Source: Bacillus sp. Bos-x628 (GTDB lineage: Bacteria > Bacillota > Bacilli > Bacillales > Bacillaceae). From it: 64,000 nt of DNA. A model generated the notes under the pieces. It saw only the letters and a program-made list of their open reading frames with translations. It did not search any database and was not told where the DNA came from. Location: contig NZ_CP159358.1 of the NCBI RefSeq assembly GCF_040500475.1, forward strand, positions 2,542,001 to 2,606,000. The letters run 5' to 3'. Positions 44,330-52,355 of the stretch are shown here, piece by piece (the first letter of the stretch is position 1; each line of letters opens with the position of its first letter). A program made the translations under genes and the position numbers.

Positions 44330-45724
44330 ATGAATATGAGTAAAGCAATGGAACTTAGACAGCAACTACAATCGAGACATCTGCTTACTTTTGAATGTCG
44401 CTGCTCACAGCTCAGTCTTGATAGGCTGGAGGAACAGGGCTTAATAAAATGGACTCCCGCTATTGAGATTGGGTCGAACGGTTTTAGATGTTGCCGGTGC
44501 GGTGTGTCAAATAAGCGATATTTTGCCTTCTCACCATGTGAAAATTGCAAAAAAGAATGTGTGTACTGCAGATCATGTATCATGATGGGAAAAGCAACAG
44601 AATGCAATGCTCTTTATGAATGGGTTGGTCCGAATTGTGATGAAACATTCCAAGCAACATTAACATGGAAAGGAGAGTTGTCTAAAGGGCAAAAGAGAGC
44701 ATCTGAAAAGATCATTGAAGCAATAAAAAGCAGGTCTGACTTATTAATTTGGGCTGTTTGTGGAGCAGGGAAAACAGAGGTTCTTTTTCATGGGATTGAG
44801 TATGCGTTAAATATAGGTCGGCGAGTATGTATCGCAACGCCGAGAACAGATGTTGTACTTGAACTCGAACCGCGGATTAGAAAAGTATTTCAAGGATTGA
44901 ATATCGCTGTGCTTTATGGTGGGAGTCCTGAGAGATTTCAATTAGCGCCACTTATGATCACTACAACACATCAGCTTCTTAGATACAAGGATGCTTTTGA
45001 TGTCATAATCATAGATGAAGTTGATGCATTTCCTTATTCAATAGATGAGCGTCTCCAGTTTGCTGTAAAAAAGGCCATTCGTAAAAAAGGGGTCAAGATA
45101 TATTTAAGTGCCACACCATCTCGAAACATGAAAAGAGATGTTTCTAATGGACAATTAGAAGCTGTGAAGATCCCTCTTCGTTTCCATCAACAACCTTTGC
45201 CTGTCCCGTCTTTTAAATGGATAGGGCAGTGGAAGAAGAAGATAAAAAAGAAACAGTTGCCGTCTGTTGTGACGAAGTGGATACAACATCATATCAAAGA
45301 AAAGAGAAGAATTTTACTTTTTGTTCCTTCGATCGCCATGATGAAGGAAGCAACGATTATTCTTCGAGGGCTTCACTTAAATGTAGAGGGTGTTTCTGCT
45401 GACGATCAAGATAGAAAATTAAAAGTCAAACGATTTAGAGAGTATGCATACGATGTACTTGTTACAACGACTATTCTAGAAAGAGGTGTGACCATTCAAA
45501 ATGTTCAGGTGGGTGTATTAGGTGCAGAATCTACTATTTTTACAGAAAGTGCACTTGTTCAAATTGCTGGAAGAGCAGGTAGGCATCCTCAATATTCTAA
45601 GGGAGATGTTTCTTTTTTTCATTTTGGTGTAACGAGAAATATGAAACAAGCTAAGAAGCATATTGTACAAATGAATCAAACGGCTATGAGCGAGTTTTCT
45701 GAAAAAAAGTGTGGGATCAACTAA
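44330..45724 (+). CDS. comFA: ComFA, DNA-uptake helicase/ATPase
   Basis: ATP-driven translocase needed to pull transforming single-stranded DNA into the cell. The ATG at 44330, 10 bases after AAAGGTG, gives 464 residues, matching B. subtilis (463); the frame is open upstream but without a better start. N-terminal zinc-finger cysteines (CCRCGVSN, CENCKKECVYCRSC), Walker A AVCGAGKTE, DEAD-box-like IIDEVDAFPY, motif III YLSATPS, and motif VI QIAGRAGRH. Followed by the disrupted comFB. Confidence 0.95.
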   Translation: MNMSKAMELRQQLQSRHLLTFECRCSQLSLDRLEEQGLIKWTPAIEIGSNGFRCCRCGVSNKRYFAFSPCENCKKECVYCRSCIMMGKATECNALYEWVGPNCDETFQATLTWKGELSKGQKRASEKIIEAIKSRSDLLIWAVCGAGKTEVLFHGIEYALNIGRRVCIATPRTDVVLELEPRIRKVFQGLNIAVLYGGSPERFQLAPLMITTTHQLLRYKDAFDVIIIDEVDAFPYSIDERLQFAVKKAIRKKGVKIYLSATPSRNMKRDVSNGQLEAVKIPLRFHQQPLPVPSFKWIGQWKKKIKKKQLPSVVTKWIQHHIKEKRRILLFVPSIAMMKEATIILRGLHLNVEGVSADDQDRKLKVKRFREYAYDVLVTTTILERGVTIQNVQVGVLGAESTIFTESALVQIAGRAGRHPQYSKGDVSFFHFGVTRNMKQAKKHIVQMNQTAMSEFSEKKCGIN

Positions 45725-45768
45725 ATCATGGTACTTTATATTCATAATACACAAATGGTAGGAGAGAG

Positions 45769-46076
45769 ATGCTTTTTAATGCAAAAAAATACGACTAAAA
45801 GAATCACTCTATCAATATCTCAACCAATTAAATATGATTTGTCATTGTGAAAAGTGTCTGGAAGATGTATTAGCCATTTTATTAAATCAAGTAAAACCAC
45901 AATATATAACAGACATAGACAAGATATCTTACAGTAAATCGGAGATGGTGGATAAAAAAAATACAACTATACTGACCATTCTTATAGGAGCGGCCTCAAA
46001 AGTAACAGCTTATCCGAGATGCGCCATTCAACGAGCGGCGAATAGGGAGAGATTATTTGATTTGTCCAATCTGTGA
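45769..46076 (+). pseudogene. comFB: comFB with a single-base frameshift in a poly-A run
   Basis: The natural start ATG at 45769 (after GGAGAGAG) reads MLFNAKKYD and stops at 45796. The family sequence continues one frame over: RLKESLYQYLNQLNMICHC, EKCLEDVLAILLNQVKPQYI, and on to the stop at 46076. Adding one A to the seven-A run at 45783-45789 restores a 102-residue product beginning MLFNAKKIRLKESL, close to B. subtilis ComFB (98 residues, starting MLVNSRE). So this is a one-base deletion, a slippage site or a sequencing error. An internal ATG at 45834 would give 80 residues but has no ribosome-binding site. ComFB has no established function in B. subtilis transformation. Confidence 0.85.
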
Positions 46077-46743
46077 CGGGCATTTTGTAACTGCTTTTAC
46101 ATGGAAATCTTTACTGCTATCAGATCAAGACTGTATATGTCTGGCATGTATAAATCGTCTCGAGAAGATTCATGATCCTATTTGTCCCAAATGCGGAAGA
46201 GCACAGACAAGTGATCAATTATGCCAAGATTGTATCCGTTGGAATGAAAGAGCTGATTCTACTGAAGTTCTTGTGAAAAACAGGTCTGTTTATGCCTATA
46301 ACGATTTTATGAAAGACATTCTGGCTCGTTTCAAATTTCGAGGTGATACTGCTTTAGCTGAGCTGTTTAAGCAAGATGTTCAAGCAGCATTTAAGCGCTC
46401 GTTTTCAATGAAAGACCATTTACTAATTCCAATCCCTTTAAGTAAAGAGAGATTAAAGGAAAGAGGATTCAATCAATCTGTTGTGCTGGCTTCCTTACTT
46501 GGTACGCCTATGACTCAGCCACTCGTTAAGAGTCATCAAAGTAAGCAGTCTAAGAAGAGTAAGAATGAACGTTTATATCAAACTGGGTTATTTCGTTTGG
46601 AGCAACCGGATACGATAGTTAGAAGGAATGTTATATTAATTGATGACATCTATACAACGGGTGCTACAATCTATGATGCGGCAAGAATTTTAAAAGATTC
46701 AGGTGCGAAAAGTGTTTCCTCTTTTACGTTTATTCGCAGTTAA
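46057..46743 (+). CDS. comFC: ComFC, phosphoribosyltransferase-like competence protein
   Basis: 228 residues, ComF/GntX family, needed for efficient transformation. N-terminal zinc cysteines (ICPICDGHF, CLACINRL, CPKCGRAQ, CQDC), then a PRTase fold with the PRPP loop NVILIDDIYTTGATIYDA. TTG start inside the end of comFB (20-base overlap), so translation may be coupled to the restored comFB frame. Confidence 0.92.
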   Translation: MICPICDGHFVTAFTWKSLLLSDQDCICLACINRLEKIHDPICPKCGRAQTSDQLCQDCIRWNERADSTEVLVKNRSVYAYNDFMKDILARFKFRGDTALAELFKQDVQAAFKRSFSMKDHLLIPIPLSKERLKERGFNQSVVLASLLGTPMTQPLVKSHQSKQSKKSKNERLYQTGLFRLEQPDTIVRRNVILIDDIYTTGATIYDAARILKDSGAKSVSSFTFIRS

Positions 46744-46766
46744 AAATAATGATAATCAACCGATAA
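46741..46766 (+). promoter_or_regulatory. SigD-type promoter of yvyF-flgM
   Basis: TAAA (46741-46744, overlapping the comFC stop codon), spacer of 14, ACCGATAA (46759-46766). B. subtilis has a SigD promoter ahead of flgM in this region. Confidence 0.72.
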
Positions 46767-46799
46767 TAATAGAAGAATATAATGTAAGGGGTTTTGGTT

Positions 46800-47219
46800 A
46801 TGAATCAATTGGCAAACTGTCCACAGTGTAATCAGTTATTTTTGAAAACGACCATCCAAACGGTTTGTAACAAGTGTTTTGAAGAAGAAGAGCGTTCATT
46901 TGATATCGTTTATAAATTCTTGCGGAAGCAAATTAATAGACAATCGACAATTGCTGAAATAGTAGAAGCAACAGAAGTAGCTGAGGAATTAATTTTAAAA
47001 TTTATTCGATTGAAAAGACTTCAAATTAGTCAATTTCCGAATATCAACTATCCTTGTGAAAGATGTGGCAAACCGATTAGGAAAAACAAGCTATGCAGCC
47101 AATGTGAACAGGATATTCATTCTCAAATCAGTCAAATGAACCGAGAAGAGGCACGTAAAAAGGAGATCGAATCTAGAAAAAAAGACACCTATTATGCCAT
47201 TAATCCTAAAAATGACTGA
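46800..47219 (+). CDS. yvyF: YvyF, flagellar operon zinc-ribbon protein
   Basis: 139 residues from the ATG at 46800, after AAGGGG. Two zinc-ribbon Cys pairs at the N terminus (CPQCNQLF, CNKC) and two more near residues 85-100 (CERCGKPI, CSQC) flank a helical, HTH-like middle. First gene of the flgM-flgKL operon in B. subtilis too; its function is not established. Confidence 0.88.
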   Translation: MNQLANCPQCNQLFLKTTIQTVCNKCFEEEERSFDIVYKFLRKQINRQSTIAEIVEATEVAEELILKFIRLKRLQISQFPNINYPCERCGKPIRKNKLCSQCEQDIHSQISQMNREEARKKEIESRKKDTYYAINPKND

Positions 47220-47298
47220 TTCCCTAAACTAAGTTGCAGTTTGGTCGATAAAATAGATAGAATCAAGATAGACTGTAACGGAAAGCGAGAGGAATCCC

Positions 47299-47562
47299 GT
47301 GAAAATTAATCGATATGGAACACAACCAGTAAATCCTTACAAGAAAACATATGAGAAACAAACGTTGCAATCGAATCAACCAAAAACAACCGATAAAGTA
47401 GAAATTTCTAAAAAGGCAATCGAAATGCAAAAGGTGCCAAATTTAATGAAAGAACGCCAAGAAAAAATAGAGCAAATTAAAAAAAGCATTGAAGCTGGGA
47501 CATATCAAGTTGATACAAAAGGCATCGCTGATAAAATGCTGAATTTTTATAAACAACAATAA
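47299..47562 (+). CDS. flgM: Anti-sigma-D factor FlgM
   Basis: 87 residues; binds and holds SigD until the hook-basal body is complete. The natively disordered N terminus (MKINRYGTQPVNPYKKTYEK) and helical C terminus (ADKMLNFYK at the end) are typical. GTG start. Confidence 0.93.
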   Translation: MKINRYGTQPVNPYKKTYEKQTLQSNQPKTTDKVEISKKAIEMQKVPNLMKERQEKIEQIKKSIEAGTYQVDTKGIADKMLNFYKQQ

Positions 47563-47579
47563 TAAAAGGAGTAGCGTGA

Positions 47580-48062
47580 ATGTCAGTTAAAATAATTATT
47601 GAAGAGCTGCATCGTCTCTATGGATTACACGAACAGCTTCTAAAGCTGTCTAAGGATAAAACAGACATTCTGAAAAGTAATGAGATTGATGCTCTTTCAG
47701 AGATTCTAAATCTTGAGCAAAAATATATTCAGGCCATTTCTCAACTAGAAGAAAAGCGGATTGAAGCTGCGGTTCAATTTTTACAGAATGATCAATCACC
47801 GACGATTACTGCGTGTATTGAAAAGGCTGAAGGTACGGATAAAGAGGAGCTCATTTCGCTATTTCAGAAATTAAATGACATCATGGTGGAACTGAAAGAT
47901 GCAAATGAATTAAATAAACAGCTCATTCAGCAGTCACTTCAATTTATTTCACTGACATTCGATCTCGTTAACCCTAACAAAGACAATATGAATTACGGAC
48001 AAAACGGTCTTGGAAGTTCGAAGCCTAAACAGCATATGGCTTTGTTTGATTCAAAGGCGTAA
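47580..48062 (+). CDS. flgN: Flagellar chaperone FlgN (YvyG)
   Basis: 160 residues, almost all helical, chaperone for FlgK and FlgL. Lies 17 bases after flgM and before flgK, as in B. subtilis. AAAAGGAG precedes the ATG. Confidence 0.9.
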   Translation: MSVKIIIEELHRLYGLHEQLLKLSKDKTDILKSNEIDALSEILNLEQKYIQAISQLEEKRIEAAVQFLQNDQSPTITACIEKAEGTDKEELISLFQKLNDIMVELKDANELNKQLIQQSLQFISLTFDLVNPNKDNMNYGQNGLGSSKPKQHMALFDSKA

Positions 48063-48077
48063 TCAAGGAGGATACCA

Positions 48078-49598
48078 ATGGGTTCTACATTCATGGGTTT
48101 AGAAACAGCAAAAAGAGGAATTACAGCCCAGCGTGCAGGGCTGTATGTCACATCAAACAACGTGTCCAATGCAAATACGGATGGCTATTCAAGACAGAGA
48201 GTTACTTTTAAATCAGATAACCCTTATCCAGTTATTTCTGTGTATGACGGCAAGACCTATGGACAAATGGGAACTGGTGTTCAAGTTGGAACCGTTGAAA
48301 GAATTAGAGACAGCTTTTTAGACCTTCAATACAGAGGTCATAATAACAACATGTCTTACTATGCAGCGAAGTCTGATGCCCTTTCACAAATGGAAGGAGT
48401 CATGAATGATTTAACAGATGAAGGCTTAAACAGAGCTTTTGATAATCTTTGGAAATCATTACAGGTCCTTTCTGAAACGAAAAGTGCAGATACAGCATCT
48501 GCACGTACTGTTGTAAAAACGAGTGCACAGGCTTTGGTAGATCAATTTCGCCTACTAAATTCTTCTTTAACAACAATACAAAAGAATTTGAAAACAGAGC
48601 TTGATTCAACTGCAAAAAATGTAAACACACTCTTGACTCAAATTGATGAAGTGAACAAACAGATTGCAAAGGTTGAGCCAAATGGGTACCTTCCAAACGA
48701 TCTTTATGACACGCGTGATGCCCTTGTAGATCAACTATCCTCTCTTGTTGATATTAAGGTGAGCTACAACCAATCTGGTGGAAATGCGCTGAAAATTGCT
48801 GAAGGTACTGTCAATATTGACATCATAGGTGCAAATGGACAATCTGTTGGAACCATTCTGAACGGCATTACCAACGAAAAGTCTGAATTGCAGATCTCCT
48901 ATGACAATACGACAGGTCTTGTAGATTCTCTTCAATTCGGAACAACGACAATTGCAGCAGATCAATTACAAGTAAATGGTAAAGTGAAAGCACTTGTTGA
49001 GGCTTACGGCTACATGTCTAATGGAACTGAAAAAGGAATGTATCCAGAGATGCTTGCAGAACTAGATCTAGTAGCACAAGTATTCATGGATAAATTCAAT
49101 GAAGTGCATAAACAAGGGTATACGTTAAATGGTGAAAACGGACAAAATTTCTTTGATATTGAGAATAATAATGATTTGAATAAAGGAGTAGCAGCTCGGA
49201 TCAAGGTCAGTGATGAAATTTTAGCATCAACAGATAATATTGCTGCATCACTCAATCAAACTAAAGGTGATGGTTCGAATGCCACTCATTTAGCAAATAT
49301 CCAAGACTTAAAACTATCAATTGGTGGAAACACAACGACAATTCAGGATTACTATCAGAACGTTATTGCTGAAATGGGTATACAAGGGAAAAAGAATAAG
49401 ACGCTTGAAAGCAATTCAGCTGCCCTTGTCAGTTCGGCCAATGAACGTAGAATGTCGACTAGCGCTGTTTCAATTGATGAAGAAATGTCTAACATGATTC
49501 AATTTCAGCATGCGTATAATGCTGCGGCAAGAATTGTGACATTACAAGATGAAGTATTAGATAAACTAATCAACGGCATGGGTGTCGTAGGAAGGTAG
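48078..49598 (+). CDS. flgK: Flagellar hook-associated protein 1, FlgK
   Basis: 506 residues. Joins hook and filament. N-terminal MGSTFMGLETAKRGITAQRA and SNNVSNANTDGYSRQRV, C-terminal FLG_bbr-type EEMSNMIQFQHAYNAAARIV are the rod/hook family signatures. AAGGAGG before the ATG. Confidence 0.96.
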   Translation: MGSTFMGLETAKRGITAQRAGLYVTSNNVSNANTDGYSRQRVTFKSDNPYPVISVYDGKTYGQMGTGVQVGTVERIRDSFLDLQYRGHNNNMSYYAAKSDALSQMEGVMNDLTDEGLNRAFDNLWKSLQVLSETKSADTASARTVVKTSAQALVDQFRLLNSSLTTIQKNLKTELDSTAKNVNTLLTQIDEVNKQIAKVEPNGYLPNDLYDTRDALVDQLSSLVDIKVSYNQSGGNALKIAEGTVNIDIIGANGQSVGTILNGITNEKSELQISYDNTTGLVDSLQFGTTTIAADQLQVNGKVKALVEAYGYMSNGTEKGMYPEMLAELDLVAQVFMDKFNEVHKQGYTLNGENGQNFFDIENNNDLNKGVAARIKVSDEILASTDNIAASLNQTKGDGSNATHLANIQDLKLSIGGNTTTIQDYYQNVIAEMGIQGKKNKTLESNSAALVSSANERRMSTSAVSIDEEMSNMIQFQHAYNAAARIVTLQDEVLDKLINGMGVVGR

Positions 49599-49607
49599 GA
49601 ATAACTG

Positions 49608-50519
49608 ATGCGAGTTACGCAGGGTATGATTTCTCAAAACTCACTTCGCAATATTAGTAAAAGTTATGAACGTCTTTCTCAAATAAATGAACAAGCACAA
49701 TCAGGAAAACGTTTCACGAAAACGTCGGATGATCCCGTTGCGGCAGTGAAAAGTCTTCAATATAGTACGGCCCTTTTTCGAAATGAACAATATAAGAATA
49801 ATTTAAACGAGGCTCGAAACTGGATTGATACATCAGAAACAAGTGTTACTGAAATCATTGATATTATGTCAGATGTTCGAGACAAAGTAATTGATGCGAC
49901 TAACGGGACAAAGCAGCCTGAAGACTTAGCGGCAATCGGAGTGGAAATTGGTCAGATGAAGAAACAAATCATTGATGCAATGAACACTCAGATGTTAGGT
50001 AAGTATGTATTTAATGGAACAAACACAAATGTAAAACCTGTTGTGGAAAATGCGGACGGTACGTATACTTTTAACTTTGAAAATTATACGGAAGCAAATG
50101 CAGTGAAGTCTAACATTTCAGATGGTATTACTTTGAATGTGAACTCAAATCCACTTTCAGCGTTTGGTGGAAAGTCTGCAAGTGGTCAAAATGTCATCGA
50201 AATGCTGAATGACCTAGAAAACTCATTGAAAAATGGAACATTTACTAATTCAGATGGGGCACTTGGGGATATCGACCAGTTTAAAGAGGTCATGAGTGCG
50301 GAGCGTTCAGATCTTGGATCTAGATCCAATCGTATTGACTTAGTGGGCAGTCGTTTGACTTCACAATACGAAGTGCTGAAAAATGCGAAATCAGATAATG
50401 AAGATGTTGAAAGTGAAAAAGCCATTATTGATCTTTTACAACAAGAAGTTGTGAATAGAGCTGCTTTAGCAACGACAGCTAAGGTGATTCAGCCGTCGCT
50501 TGTCGATTTCTTAAGATAA
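49608..50519 (+). CDS. flgL: Flagellar hook-associated protein 3, FlgL
   Basis: 303 residues, flagellin-like N terminus (MRVTQGMISQNSLRNISKSY) and C-terminal heptad region ending QPSLVDFLR. Second junction protein between hook and filament. It lies 9 bases after flgK. Confidence 0.95.
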   Translation: MRVTQGMISQNSLRNISKSYERLSQINEQAQSGKRFTKTSDDPVAAVKSLQYSTALFRNEQYKNNLNEARNWIDTSETSVTEIIDIMSDVRDKVIDATNGTKQPEDLAAIGVEIGQMKKQIIDAMNTQMLGKYVFNGTNTNVKPVVENADGTYTFNFENYTEANAVKSNISDGITLNVNSNPLSAFGGKSASGQNVIEMLNDLENSLKNGTFTNSDGALGDIDQFKEVMSAERSDLGSRSNRIDLVGSRLTSQYEVLKNAKSDNEDVESEKAIIDLLQQEVVNRAALATTAKVIQPSLVDFLR

Positions 50520-50520
50520 T

Positions 50521-50547
50521 AAAAAGCATCCTTTGGGTGCTTTTTTG
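50521..50547 (+). terminator. Hairpin between flgL and yviE
   Basis: AGCATCC pairs with GGGTGCT over TTT, then a T-run. It may give partial termination inside the operon. Confidence 0.68.
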
Positions 50548-50565
50548 CATCATGGAGGTGAACAT

Positions 50566-51126
50566 ATGCAAATTCCTAGATTGTTAATGCAACAAAAATA
50601 TGCAAAGCTGCAAATGTCGACAACGCCTTCTAGACAGGTAATAGAACAGCCAAGAGCGGACCTTGAAATTGAGCAACCTAAGGCAGTGATGAATATCACA
50701 AGAACACCATCAAAATTAACAATTGATCAATCAGAAGCATTTGCAGATATGGACTTAAAGTCGATTTTTAGGCGCTCCGAGGAGTGGGCGGCAGAGGGGA
50801 AACGTGCCGTTGGAGAAGGAATGGGAAGAAGAGCGGAAGAGGGAAGCGAACTCATTAAAATTGAGGATGGTGGTAATGCAATTGCTGAATTTGCCAAAAT
50901 CAATGGAGGCCCTTCCGCAAAAGAATTCACGATTGGTGTCATTCCTTCATTCTTTAGTGTCAAAGTGAATTATCAGCCTTCTGAGCTTCAAATTGACATT
51001 GAGCCGCAAAAAGCTGTGATTGAGGCAACGCCACATAAACCTATCGTTACCTACTATCCAGGTAAATTAAATATTGATATGTTACAATACCCTGAATTGA
51101 AAATAGAAGTTGACGATACGGGTTAA
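50566..51126 (+). CDS. yviE: YviE, DUF6470 family flagellar operon protein
   Basis: 186 residues from the ATG at 50566 after GGAGGTG; the open frame upstream has no start signal. Repeated motifs of the type PRADLEIEQPKAVMNI and PSELQIDIEPQKAVIEATP are found at both ends, giving beta repeats. Sits between flgL and fliW as in B. subtilis. Function unknown. Confidence 0.88.
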   Translation: MQIPRLLMQQKYAKLQMSTTPSRQVIEQPRADLEIEQPKAVMNITRTPSKLTIDQSEAFADMDLKSIFRRSEEWAAEGKRAVGEGMGRRAEEGSELIKIEDGGNAIAEFAKINGGPSAKEFTIGVIPSFFSVKVNYQPSELQIDIEPQKAVIEATPHKPIVTYYPGKLNIDMLQYPELKIEVDDTG

Positions 51127-51171
51127 AATGGTGATAAGGTATAGTTAAGAAAATGAAAAAGGTCGTGAATT

Positions 51172-51606
51172 ATGATCATTCAAACAAAATATCATGGTGA
51201 AGTGACAATTAAAGAGGAGCAGATCATCACCTTCTCTAATGGGATACCAGGATTTCTAGATCAAAAGCAATTTGTTATTTTACCTTTATCAGAAGAATCT
51301 CCCTTTTTAGTTCTCCAATCATTAAAAAACGCAGAATTGGGTTTTATTGTAAGCAGTCCATTTTTATTCTTCAATCAATACGAATTTGATATAGAAGAAT
51401 CTGTTGTTGACATACTTGGTATTGAAGATGCAAATGATGTTGAAGTGATGGTCATCTTAACAATGGAATCTTCTATTGAGAAAACGACAGCCAATTTAAG
51501 AGCACCTATTATTGTAAACCTGAAAAATATGAAAGCCAAACAGGTGATTTTACATGATTCAGCCTATCATACAAAACACTTGTTAGAGGTGGCTTCATCA
51601 TGTTAG
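51172..51606 (+). CDS. fliW: Flagellar assembly factor FliW
   Basis: 144 residues. In B. subtilis it binds flagellin and, when free, antagonises CsrA, so that hag translation follows filament export. Family motifs [17 protein letters not shown] and [19 protein letters not shown]. Overlaps csrA by 7 bases. Its usual partner gene hag is not next to it here. Confidence 0.94.
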   Translation: MIIQTKYHGEVTIKEEQIITFSNGIPGFLDQKQFVILPLSEESPFLVLQSLKNAELGFIVSSPFLFFNQYEFDIEESVVDILGIEDANDVEVMVILTMESSIEKTTANLRAPIIVNLKNMKAKQVILHDSAYHTKHLLEVASSC

Positions 51607-51824
51607 TCCTGTCTCGTAAATTAAATCAGTCGATTCAAATAGGCGATGATATTGAAGTTAAGATTATTTCAATTGAAGGAGATCAAGTGAAGATCGGAAT
51701 TGATGCTCCTAAGCATATTGATATTCACAGAAAAGAAATTTATCTATCCATCCAAGAAGAGAATAGTCGCGCTGCAAGCTTGTCATCAGAGCTTCTATCT
51801 CAATTATCCTCACAAAAAAAGTGA
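51600..51824 (+). CDS. csrA: Carbon storage regulator CsrA
   Basis: 74-residue RNA-binding repressor: [40 protein letters not shown]. In B. subtilis its target is the hag leader, directly downstream. The reading frame ends in a terminator. Confidence 0.96.
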   Translation: MLVLSRKLNQSIQIGDDIEVKIISIEGDQVKIGIDAPKHIDIHRKEIYLSIQEENSRAASLSSELLSQLSSQKK

Positions 51825-51834
51825 GGATTTTTTT
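51806..51834 (+). terminator. Terminator after csrA
   Basis: ATCCTCAC (51806-51813) pairs with GTGAGGAT (51821-51828), then a T-run. It closes the flgM-csrA operon. Confidence 0.9.
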
Positions 51835-51933
51835 ATCTAATCATTCACTCCTTTCCCGTAGAAAAGCTTTCAATGTGCTTTTTTCTTTCAGCTTCAATTT
51901 ATATGAAACATTAACAAATCGGCTCATCTATAT
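51835..51933. other. Empty csrA-flaG gap where hag is expected
   Basis: This gap holds no gene. GAAAAGC/GCTTTTTTC at about 51861-51883 can form a terminator-like hairpin. There is no trace of flagellin coding sequence in either strand or any frame. Confidence 0.75.
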
Positions 51934-51959
51934 TTAATTTAAAAATTCAAAGCCGATAT
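51934..51959 (+). promoter_or_regulatory. SigD-type promoter of flaG-fliDST
   Basis: TTAA (51934-51937), spacer of 14, and a perfect SigD -10 GCCGATAT (51952-51959), 34 bases before the flaG ATG. Confidence 0.78.
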
Positions 51960-51993
51960 AAAAGGTAGATTAAAGCACAGGAGCTGAATAACT

Positions 51994-52335
51994 ATGTCTG
52001 TTGGTAAGTTGACACCGCTAGCTTCAATTATCGATGCATATCATACCCGCCTTTCTAATAATCAAAATGACACTGTAAACGCAGATTTACAAGAAAATGG
52101 CAGTGCGGTTTCAAAGGAGGAAATTGATAAAACGATTCAAGGAGCAAACAAGCTCATTGAACCTACTCAGTTCCATCTTCAATTTGAATTACATGAAAAG
52201 CTTAATGAATATTATGTCAAAGTAGTGGATAACCAAACAGATGAAGTCATTAGAGAAATTCCTTCCAAAGAATGGCTTGATTTTTATGCGGCTATGACAG
52301 AAATTGTCGGATTATTTGTAGATAAAAGAATGTAA
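51994..52335 (+). CDS. flaG: FlaG family protein (YvyC)
   Basis: 113 residues. The FlaG domain is at about 50-110 (HLQFELHEKLNEYYVKVVDN, DEVIREIPSKEWLDFYAAM). Thought to affect filament length. First gene of the unit with fliD, fliS and fliT. Confidence 0.9.
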   Translation: MSVGKLTPLASIIDAYHTRLSNNQNDTVNADLQENGSAVSKEEIDKTIQGANKLIEPTQFHLQFELHEKLNEYYVKVVDNQTDEVIREIPSKEWLDFYAAMTEIVGLFVDKRM

Positions 52336-52355
52336 ATGAAAGGAGAACATACACA

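Noticed and set aside
45834..46076. comFB as an intact 80-residue gene starting at an internal ATG
   Set aside because: No ribosome-binding site precedes it, and conserved ComFB residues continue upstream in the same frame; the frameshift explanation fits better.
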